NCBI GenBank assembly: GCA_903941145.1 | Contig: CAJANQ010000520.1 | Span: 1 to 10,367, forward strand | Length of the DNA: 10,367 nt | Reading direction: 5' to 3' | From: an uncultured Actinomycetes bacterium | GTDB lineage: Bacteria > Actinomycetota > Acidimicrobiia > Acidimicrobiales > Microtrichaceae | Shown here: piece after piece, positions 1-5,214 of the stretch | Position numbering within the stretch: position 1 is the stretch's first letter | Layout: the number at the start of each line of letters is the position of its first letter | Notes under the pieces: generated by a model | Told to the model about the DNA's origin: nothing | The model's input: the letters and a program-made list of their open reading frames with translations, nothing else | Databases searched by the model: none | Position numbers and translations under genes: made by a program

Positions 1-682
1 ACAGCTCGCCCACGATCTTGCGGTCCCAGGTCGGCCGCGGCCGGAACTTCACCAGCACCCAGGTGAGCACCATCCAGACCGCGTAGGCCGCGATGAGTCC
101 CAGGATCACTGCCCAGGCCGTCACCCCGGCCACGACCAGGCCGATGGTCACGACCAGTCGGGTGCCGTCGCGGGCAACCTCGACGAACGACCTGGTGCGG
201 AACTCCATCTCGCGGGTGAAGAGTGCCCACGGCACGGTGGTCAGGCCCGAGAGCAGGACCACCACCGCCAGGCACCGGAAGATGGCGACCGACGGTCCGC
301 CGAGGTTGAAGTAGCCGACGATGAACGGCGCCCCGAAGAACGCCACGGCCGCCAGGATCCCGGCCAGCGCGACGTTGGCGGTGAACGCCACCTGCACCCG
401 TCGGGAGATGCCCTTCTCCTGCTCGTAGACCAGCGCCGCGCCCATGCCCAGGTCCAGGGCGTTGTCGAAGTAGAAGGTCACGATCATGAGCGTGACCATG
501 ACGGCGTACGCAGCGGGACTCAGGGTGCGGGCCAGGACCGCGGCGAGCACCAGGCCAGAGCCGTAGCGGACGACGATGCCCAGGTTGGCCCACAGGAAAC
601 CGCGGGCCGCGGTGGTACCGAGCGACGTCCCGTCGTTCCCGTCCCCGACGTGGTGGTCGGTGGACTGGTCCTCGTCGGTCAC
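1..682 (-). CDS. Wzx-type polysaccharide flippase (oligosaccharide flippase family), 5' part only
   Basis: Reading leftward from GTG at 682, the frame stays open for 227 codons to the window edge, so the C-terminal half or more is missing. After a polar, acidic N-terminus (about 25 residues) come hydrophobic segments at roughly 28-50, 58-78, 98-124, 132-153 and 174-210. The pattern matches the Wzx/MATE-like polysaccharide exporters: an early GFLWANLG segment, VLARTLSP near 49-56, DLGMGAALV near 77-85, and VPWALFTREMEFRTRSF near 150-166. Members flip undecaprenyl-linked glycan repeat units across the inner membrane. The start lies only 2 bases after the stop of the Wzz-like gene, so the two are almost certainly one transcript and probably translationally coupled; no clear Shine-Dalgarno sequence is visible. 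Family is fairly sure. The glycan carried is unknown, and other members of the same superfamily cannot be excluded without the C-terminus. Confidence 0.85.
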   Translation of the reverse strand, partial: MTDEDQSTDHHVGDGNDGTSLGTTAARGFLWANLGIVVRYGSGLVLAAVLARTLSPAAYAVMVTLMIVTFYFDNALDLGMGAALVYEQEKGISRRVQVAFTANVALAGILAAVAFFGAPFIVGYFNLGGPSVAIFRCLAVVVLLSGLTTVPWALFTREMEFRTRSFVEVARDGTRLVVTIGLVVAGVTAWAVILGLIAAYAVWMVLTWVLVKFRPRPTWDRKIVGEL

Positions 683-684
683 GA

Positions 685-2019
685 CTAGCTGCGGAGAACG
701 ACCACGCCGGCAGGACCGGAGCTGAACGACCGGAGCGTGTCACCGGCCGAACGGGCGTCGGTCAGGCTGGTCTGGCCCTCGGCCACGACCATGAGCGTCG
801 CGTCGGCCAGGGAGAGCAGCTGCGACGTGGGCACCGGGCCCGGCACCGAGGGGCCGTTGATCAGCACGACATAGCGACCGGCGAGGCCCTCGAGCACGCG
901 GTGGAAGGTCGAGCGCATGCGGAGCACGTTGCGGCTGCGGTCGGTGCCGGCTCCGAGGAACTGCACCATGCCCTCCGGGGCCGCCAGGTCGGCAAGACCC
1001 TCGGGCAGGGCGTCGGCGTCGAGCGGGACGAGGGCGCTGTCGGGCGCGACCTGTCCGGACAGGCACTCGGAGAGCCCGGGGAGGTCGTCGCCGCGGACGA
1101 GCGCCGTGAGGGCGCCGTGCTCGAGGTCGGCGTCGACCAGGGCGACCGGCTGGCCGAAGCTGCGGGCGATGACGCAGGCCATGGCCAGCGCCAGCTGTGC
1201 ACGGTCCTCGCCGTCGTCGGCGCCGACCAGCACGAGGCGGTGGATGGCGTCGTTGAGGCTGAGGCGCTCGACCGCGGCGATCACGCCGGCGACGGCGTCC
1301 TGCGGGTTGGCACCGCGCCCGGTGAGCGGGGGGACCTTGACCAGGATCGGAAGGTCGATGGCGTCGGTGACGTCCTGGGCCGACGCGACCACCGGCTTCC
1401 GGAGGTTGCGGACCAGGAAGTAGAGGAACGGCACCAGGCCGCCGAGCAGCATGCCGGCAAGGAGTGCGAACCAGAGCGGGAACTTGGAGGTCTGCTGCAG
1501 GGGGCGGGTGAAGACCTCCTGGAAGATCGGCCCGGCGATCCGGTTCTCGACCGGCAGCTCTCGCTGGTTGGACTCGAACACGCCCCGCAGCGCCGGGACG
1601 ACCTGGGCGCTGACCGCCTCGGACGTGGCCTGGTCGGGCGACGACGCCACGATGTCGAGGTAGGCGGACTCCGGCGCTCGCTTGGTGGAGACGGCACCAG
1701 CGATCTGGTCGATCGGCAGGTCCAGGTTGCCGCGGCGCTTGATCTCGGCCGCCAGGCCCTTGGACTTCACCAGGCTCTCGAGCGAGCGCACCAGGACGTC
1801 GTTGTCGTTCGGGTTGGAGCCCGACAGGACGAGGATCGACCGCGACGTCTTGTAGATCGGCGGGCTGGTCGAGGCGACGACGACGGCGAGCAGGCCGGTG
1901 ACCACCATGGAGACCAGGACGACCGCCAGCTGCTTGCGCGTGAGCTTCACGCCCTGACGGCGCTCGCCCTCGGTCGGGGGCAGCGCGGGAAGCCCTGCGT
2001 CGGTGCGGGCGGGCGTCAT
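685..2019 (-). CDS. Wzz-type polysaccharide co-polymerase with degenerate BY-kinase domain
   Basis: Encodes 444 residues from the preferred ATG at 2019. The frame extends to an ATG at 2088, but the extra 23 residues look non-coding and a -10-like TACAGT (2055-2060) lies inside them. Order of parts: short cytoplasmic N-terminus, TM1 about 31-50, extracytoplasmic Wzz-like domain about 51-180, TM2 about 181-203, then a cytoplasmic CpsD/CapB-like domain to the end. Bacterial tyrosine kinases of this build control polymer length and export together with Wzy and Wzx. Here the Walker A position reads LVGADDGEDRAQ (264-275), with no GK[ST]. The second Walker motif is kept as ALVDADLE (293-300). The Walker B aspartate is replaced in VVLINGPS (384-391), and there is no C-terminal tyrosine cluster. 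I infer a chain-length regulator whose ATPase/kinase activity is lost. It is followed 2 bases later by the flippase gene. Confidence 0.85.
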   Translation of the reverse strand: MTPARTDAGLPALPPTEGERRQGVKLTRKQLAVVLVSMVVTGLLAVVVASTSPPIYKTSRSILVLSGSNPNDNDVLVRSLESLVKSKGLAAEIKRRGNLDLPIDQIAGAVSTKRAPESAYLDIVASSPDQATSEAVSAQVVPALRGVFESNQRELPVENRIAGPIFQEVFTRPLQQTSKFPLWFALLAGMLLGGLVPFLYFLVRNLRKPVVASAQDVTDAIDLPILVKVPPLTGRGANPQDAVAGVIAAVERLSLNDAIHRLVLVGADDGEDRAQLALAMACVIARSFGQPVALVDADLEHGALTALVRGDDLPGLSECLSGQVAPDSALVPLDADALPEGLADLAAPEGMVQFLGAGTDRSRNVLRMRSTFHRVLEGLAGRYVVLINGPSVPGPVPTSQLLSLADATLMVVAEGQTSLTDARSAGDTLRSFSSGPAGVVVLRS

Positions 2020-2054
2020 CGGGCGCCCTGGGCGCAGCAGTACGGCACGGAGCC

Positions 2055-2060
2055 ACTGTA
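2055..2060 (-). promoter_or_regulatory. Candidate -10 element for the Wzz-like gene
   Basis: On the minus strand this reads TACAGT, fitting the actinobacterial TANNNT -10 pattern. A start of transcription near 2048 would give a leader of about 30 bases before ATG 2019 and would exclude ATG 2088 as the start. No convincing -35 is seen. The facing bS22 promoter would overlap this region. Confidence 0.3.
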
Positions 2061-2077
2061 CCGGTGGGTCGCTCGTT

Positions 2078-2107
2078 TTGAGCGGCACGGTCTCTGGCCC
2101 GTAGTCT
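2078..2107 (+). promoter_or_regulatory. Candidate promoter of the bS22 gene
   Basis: TTGAGC (2078-2083) and TAGTCT (2102-2107) are separated by 18 bases and resemble -35 and TANNNT -10 boxes. The predicted transcription start (about 2114-2116) falls 2-4 bases before ATG 2118, so the mRNA would be leaderless or nearly so. This fits the absence of a Shine-Dalgarno sequence. Confidence 0.35.
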
Positions 2108-2117
2108 CGGCGACCTC

Positions 2118-2219
2118 ATGGGTTCGCTGATCAAGAAGCGCCGTAAGCGCATGCGCAAGAAGAAGCACAAGAAGCTCCTGCGTCGGACGCGTCACCAGCG
2201 TCGCGCCCGCGGCAAGTAG
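2118..2219 (+). CDS. Small ribosomal protein bS22 (AURKAIP1/COX24 domain protein), 33 aa
   Basis: A 33-codon frame from ATG 2118 to TAG 2217-2219 begins MGSLIKKRRKRMRKKKHKK and ends RRARGK. More than half of the residues are Lys or Arg. It matches, almost position by position from memory, the 33-residue actinobacterial protein annotated as AURKAIP1/COX24 domain-containing, identified in mycobacterial ribosomes as bS22 of the small subunit. The family is related to the C-terminus of mitochondrial mS38. Such proteins thread into 16S rRNA, and the all-basic composition fits that. It is easily missed because of its size. It is transcribed divergently from the Wzz-like gene and converges on ispE, and it ends 22 bases before the ispE stop. 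No Shine-Dalgarno is visible, and the upstream promoter boxes suggest a leaderless message. Identification is strong on length, start and motif. Confidence 0.9.
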   Translation: MGSLIKKRRKRMRKKKHKKLLRRTRHQRRARGK

Positions 2220-2233
2220 TTCGCCGCAGCGCG

Positions 2234-2252
2234 CCGTCGGCTCAGCCGACGG
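2234..2252. terminator. GC-rich hairpin between convergent bS22 and ispE genes
   Basis: Arms CCGTCGGCT (2234-2242) and AGCCGACGG (2244-2252) are perfect reverse complements around one central base, so a 7-8 bp stem with a 3-5 base loop is likely. It starts 14 bases after the bS22 stop and straddles the ispE stop. It could act for both strands. There is no T-tract on either side, so intrinsic termination is uncertain. Confidence 0.4.
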
Positions 2253-2985
2253 TCGAACTGAGCGTGTGCACCACACGGACCCCCGTCGAACCGACGGTGT
2301 GGTCTCCTTCGACGAACCACGTCGAACCGCTCCCGGCCAGTCGCGGCTGCTGACCCGTCGCGTCCCCGAGCAGGTCCCTCCAACGCGCCAGGTCCGGGAA
2401 CGCCGCAATCGCTGCGGGCTCGAGGTCGTTGCCGTGCTCGCCGACCGGACCGCCCAGGTCGTCCCAGGTCCGGTAGACGACCGGCGTCGAGCAGTGCAGG
2501 GGCGGCGTGAGCAGCGTGAGCGTGCGGGCCTGGAACTCGAGCGGCTCCACGACCTCGCCGATGCCGCCCACACGCGCCCGGCCCGTCCCGGTCGCCCCGG
2601 CCAGGCAGAACGGCACGTCCGCACCGAGCCGGGCCGCCGCTCCGAGGTCGTCCACGCCGGCCCATCGCAGGACCGCGGCGGCGTCGGAGCTCCCGCCGCC
2701 CAGTCCGGCGCCGGCCGGGATGCGCTTGTGCAGCCGGACCCCTGCGGTGCGGCCGGAGAGCGCGAGGGCACGTACGACCAGGTCGTCGGCAGCACCTGCC
2801 GACTCGTCGCCGTCGATGCCCACGACGGTGAGCCCATTGCCGCCAGGGTCGACCTCGAGCTCGTCGTACAGGTCGACCAGCACCATCTCGGCGTCGATCA
2901 GGTGGTAGCCGTCGTCACGCACCCCGGTGACGCGCAGCGACAAGGTCAGCTTGGCGGGGGCGAGCAGGCGGACCGTCGCGCTCAT
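2242..2985 (-). CDS. ispE: 4-diphosphocytidyl-2-C-methyl-D-erythritol kinase (MEP pathway)
   Basis: A GHMP-family kinase of 247 residues, expected to phosphorylate CDP-methylerythritol with ATP in the cytoplasmic non-mevalonate isoprenoid pathway. This pathway also supplies undecaprenyl phosphate. Visible signatures: APAKLTLSLRVTGVRDDGYH (9-28) with the catalytic lysine at K12; the ATP loop GAGLGGGSSDAA (92-103); the catalytic aspartate in GADVPF (D123); NDLEP (186-190); and the C-terminal AGSGST (217-222). The substrate-motif Asn of the usual KLN/KIN is Thr14 here. The protein is also shorter than the usual 280-300 residues, mostly in the C-terminal half. The ATG at 2985 overlaps the rsmA stop as ATGA, which fixes the start; the frame upstream is a shadow of rsmA. 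Order rsmA-ispE is conserved in actinobacteria. It is the last gene of the operon. Confidence 0.95.
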   Translation of the reverse strand: MSATVRLLAPAKLTLSLRVTGVRDDGYHLIDAEMVLVDLYDELEVDPGGNGLTVVGIDGDESAGAADDLVVRALALSGRTAGVRLHKRIPAGAGLGGGSSDAAAVLRWAGVDDLGAAARLGADVPFCLAGATGTGRARVGGIGEVVEPLEFQARTLTLLTPPLHCSTPVVYRTWDDLGGPVGEHGNDLEPAAIAAFPDLARWRDLLGDATGQQPRLAGSGSTWFVEGDHTVGSTGVRVVHTLSSTVG

Positions 2986-3830
2986 TGCGCCACCACTTCG
3001 GCCAACCGGGCCCAGTCGGCGATGCCGAGCGACTCGGGCCGCGCCTGCGGGTCGATGCCCGCAGCCTCGAGGGCGCCCTCGGGCAGCTGTCCGCCGAGGG
3101 TGGCCCGGAGCATCTTCCGCCGCTGGTGGTAGGCGCGCTCGGCCAGACCGAGCGCGTCGTCGGGGCCGACCAGCGTCGACGGCGCGGCATGTCGCTCGAT
3201 GGCCACGACCGACGACACGACCCGGGGCTGCGGGACGAACGCCTCGGGGGGCACGTCGCCGAGCACCCGGGCGCTGGCGTACCAGGCGGTGCGGAGCGAC
3301 GGCAGTCCGATCGTGCGGCCGCCGGGCCCGGCGGCGAGCCGGTCGGCGACCTCCTTCTGCACCATGACCACCAGCCGGCCGACCGCAGGGGCGTGGGCCA
3401 GCACCGACATCACGACCGGCACGGCGACGTTGTAGGGAAGGTTGGCCACCAGCGTCCACGACCCGGGAGCGGCGTCGGCCCCCAGCAGCTCGGACCAGTC
3501 GACCTCGAGCGCGTCGGCGGGCCGCACCGTGACCTCTCCGTCGCCGGGCCCCTCGGCCACGCCCGAGGCACGCAGCACGTCGCGCAGCACCGGCACGAGT
3601 CCGTCGTCCTTCTCGAGGGCCAGGACGTGGGCACCGGTCGCGGCCAGAGCAAGCGTCAGGGAGCCAAGGCCGGGGCCGACCTCGACCACCGGGTCGCCAG
3701 GGCCCACTCCGGCCTGCTCCGCGATCCACTCGACCACCGAGGGGTCGGCCACGAAGTTCTGGCCCAGGGACTTGCGGGCCGCGAGTCCGTGCCGGCCGAG
3801 CAGCTCACGGACCTCGTCGGGTCCGAGCAC
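2982..3830 (-). CDS. rsmA: 16S rRNA (adenine(1518)-N6/adenine(1519)-N6)-dimethyltransferase
   Basis: Encodes 282 residues (E. coli KsgA has 273). It dimethylates two adjacent adenines in the 3'-terminal helix of 16S rRNA using S-adenosylmethionine, during late 30S assembly. Motifs seen: KSLGQNF (20-26), the SAM-binding EVGPGLGSLT (50-59), an acidic residue ending strand 2 (E73), PADAL with D106, the catalytic NLPYN (130-134) and FVPQPRVVSSV (198-208), followed by the helical C-terminal domain containing QRRKMLRATL (236-245). The start is GTG 3830, one base after the stop of the preceding small membrane-protein gene. The stop overlaps the ispE start (ATGA). No strong Shine-Dalgarno is present, so translation is probably coupled to the upstream gene. 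Also called ksgA. Confidence 0.96.
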   Translation of the reverse strand: MLGPDEVRELLGRHGLAARKSLGQNFVADPSVVEWIAEQAGVGPGDPVVEVGPGLGSLTLALAATGAHVLALEKDDGLVPVLRDVLRASGVAEGPGDGEVTVRPADALEVDWSELLGADAAPGSWTLVANLPYNVAVPVVMSVLAHAPAVGRLVVMVQKEVADRLAAGPGGRTIGLPSLRTAWYASARVLGDVPPEAFVPQPRVVSSVVAIERHAAPSTLVGPDDALGLAERAYHQRRKMLRATLGGQLPEGALEAAGIDPQARPESLGIADWARLAEVVAQ

Positions 3831-3831
3831 G

Positions 3832-4299
3832 TCAGCCGCCGGTCCCGGTGCTGCCCGAACCAGTACCGCCAGAACCTGAGCTGTCCGAACCAGCGGTGCT
3901 CGAACTGGTTCCGCTCCTGCCCGCCTTCTCCGTCGTGGTGGTCGCGGGCCGGTACTTGGGGACGGCGGACGAGGTCGACGGGGCGAGCGTCGTGATGGTC
4001 TGCGTCGACGAACGGTCGTCGGACGGGTCCGCGTACTGGCTGCTGCCCTTCTTGACCCAGTCGGCGCGGATGACCAGGTCCGCAGCGGTGCGCTGCTTGA
4101 TGGTGATGGGCGACTCCCCCGCGGGCGGTGGGGCCGTGGTCGTGGACGCGGTGGTCGTCGTGGCCGACGAGGTCTGGTCCTTGTCCGAGCCTCCTCGGCC
4201 CCCGACCAGCAGCACGAGGACCGCCACGACGGTGGCGGCGATGCCGACCAGGTAGCGGGTCGGGAGCTCGACGCCCAGGATGCGCGTGTAGCCGTTCAT
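3832..4299 (-). CDS. Small single-pass membrane protein with Ser/Thr/Gly-rich tail, function unknown
   Basis: I do not recognise a family for this 155-residue protein. It has a short N-terminus with positive charges (Arg6, Arg15), one hydrophobic helix about 15-33, then a polar exported part. That part holds a Thr/Ala/Pro run (about 43-60), a more ordinary stretch ITIKQRTAADLVIRADWVKK (65-84), a second Ser/Thr-rich run, and a Gly/Ser/Thr tail (134-155). The tail is encoded by degenerate repeats, with CGAACCAG on the plus strand at 3856 and 3886. The layout suggests an anchored, extracytoplasmic, possibly cell-wall-spanning or glycosylated protein. ATG 4299 overlaps the tatD stop (ATGA), and the stop lies one base before rsmA, so it is a true operon member. 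In mycobacteria this slot holds the cell-wall-acting rpfB; I see no transglycosylase, G5 or DUF348 domain here. No function is assigned. Confidence 0.8.
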   Translation of the reverse strand: MNGYTRILGVELPTRYLVGIAATVVAVLVLLVGGRGGSDKDQTSSATTTTASTTTAPPPAGESPITIKQRTAADLVIRADWVKKGSSQYADPSDDRSSTQTITTLAPSTSSAVPKYRPATTTTEKAGRSGTSSSTAGSDSSGSGGTGSGSTGTGG

Positions 4300-5153
4300 G
4301 CCGGTGCCCCGGGGAGCCCGAAGAACTCGCGGGCGCGCGCCGTGGTGGCGGCTGCGACCTGCTCGACGGGGAGGCCCTTGACCGAGGCCACCTTCTGGCC
4401 GACGTAGGGCACCAGGGCGGGACGGTTCCGGCCCTTGTCCTTGACCTGCGAGGGCTTGAGGTACGGGGAGTCGGTCTCGACCATGAGACGCTCGAGCGGG
4501 GTCAGGGCGACGGCCTCGCGCAGGTCCCCCGCACTGGAGTAGGTGACGATGCCACTGATCGACAGCACGGCACCCAGCTCCAGGCAGCGCTCCGCCTCGG
4601 CGGGTCCGCCGGTGAAACAGTGGAACACGGTGCGGCGCGGCACGCCCTCGGCGGCCAGCAGCGAGAACGTGTCCTCCCAGGCGTCACGCGTGTGGATCAC
4701 CAGCGGCAGGTCGCGTTCGTTGGCCAGCTGCACCTGTGCGGCGAACACGCGCTGCTGCGCGTCGCGGGGCGAATGCTCGTAGAAGTAGTCGAGCCCGCAC
4801 TCCCCCACGGCGACCACGTGGTCCGGGTGCTCGTCGAGCAGCTCCGCCAGCCGGCCGAGACGCGGCTCGTCGGGCCCGGCCTCGTGCGGGTGCACGCCGA
4901 CGGTGCTCCAGACGTTGGGCACCTCTGCCAGCAGCGCGGGGTGCTGCTCGGACTCCTCCACGGAGCACGCCACGTCGACCATGGCGACGACCCCGGCCGC
5001 GGCGGCGGCCGACACCACACCAGCGAGGTCGGACGAGCCGGCCACGTGGCAGTGGTTGTCGATCCATTCCACCGTCGCCTCCGCCGTGCCGTCGGCGGGG
5101 CCGACGACCGGTGCCGGGGCGCCGGAGGACCCAAACGCAGCGTCGGGGGCCAT
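4296..5153 (-). CDS. tatD: TatD-family metal-dependent hydrolase (DNase)
   Basis: Encodes 285 residues from ATG 5153. An amidohydrolase-superfamily TIM barrel; TatD proteins are two-metal 3'-5' exonucleases or related phosphodiesterases in the cytoplasm. The metal site is complete: DNHCH (H34, H36), VGVHPH (85-90), GECGLDY with E118, VIHTRDAW with H154, VFHCFTGG with H178, and ETDSPYLKP with D228. The frame is open further upstream to 5330, but that part is antiparallel filler overlapping the end of the neighbouring gene. ATG 5153 is the only ATG before the metal motif and is placed 7 bases after a TANNNT box, as in leaderless genes. The roughly 30 residues before DNHCH are Ala/Pro-rich and longer than usual, so an internal GTG (Val28, just before EWIDNHCH) is an alternative start. 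It leads the operon with the membrane-protein gene, rsmA and ispE. Confidence 0.93.
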   Translation of the reverse strand: MAPDAAFGSSGAPAPVVGPADGTAEATVEWIDNHCHVAGSSDLAGVVSAAAAAGVVAMVDVACSVEESEQHPALLAEVPNVWSTVGVHPHEAGPDEPRLGRLAELLDEHPDHVVAVGECGLDYFYEHSPRDAQQRVFAAQVQLANERDLPLVIHTRDAWEDTFSLLAAEGVPRRTVFHCFTGGPAEAERCLELGAVLSISGIVTYSSAGDLREAVALTPLERLMVETDSPYLKPSQVKDKGRNRPALVPYVGQKVASVKGLPVEQVAAATTARAREFFGLPGAPA

Positions 5154-5160
5154 GACGACC

Positions 5161-5166
5161 ACCGTA
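5161..5166 (-). promoter_or_regulatory. Candidate -10 box for a leaderless tatD operon transcript
   Basis: On the minus strand this is TACGGT (TANNNT), leaving exactly 7 bases to ATG 5153. That spacing would put the first transcribed base at or next to the start codon. No convincing -35 is visible about 17-18 bases upstream. It would let the housekeeping operon be transcribed independently of the polysaccharide gene before it. Confidence 0.4.
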
Positions 5167-5198
5167 GGAGGCCGATCCCGCAGGTGCCAGCCGGGGAG

Positions 5199-5213
5199 CC
5201 GGCACACCGCCGG
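5199..5213 (-). terminator. Weak GC hairpin after the polymerase-Wzz fusion gene
   Basis: CCGGC (5199-5203) and GCCGG (5209-5213) pair around a 5-base loop directly after the fusion gene stop (TGA at 5217-5215). The stem is short and has no T-tract, so it may be chance in such GC-rich DNA. Its position just upstream of the candidate tatD promoter is the only supporting argument. Confidence 0.2.
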
Positions 5214-5214
5214 T

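Noticed and set aside
901..2130. A 409-codon plus-strand frame opposite the Wzz-like gene
   Set aside because: Asp/Glu/Arg/Gly-rich shadow with no motifs; it also runs through the bS22 promoter region and ends inside the bS22 gene in another frame.
2986..3729. The upstream half of a 495-codon frame that ends with ispE
   Set aside because: Only the last 247 codons show IspE motifs. The earlier part is out of frame within rsmA, and the ATGA overlap at 2982-2985 marks the true start.
3856..3911. Repeated CGAACCAG with an inverted CTGGTTC copy, resembling an operator or recombination site
   Set aside because: It lies inside the Gly/Ser/Thr-rich tail coding region, where repetitive codons generate such repeats; there is no promoter nearby for an operator to act on.
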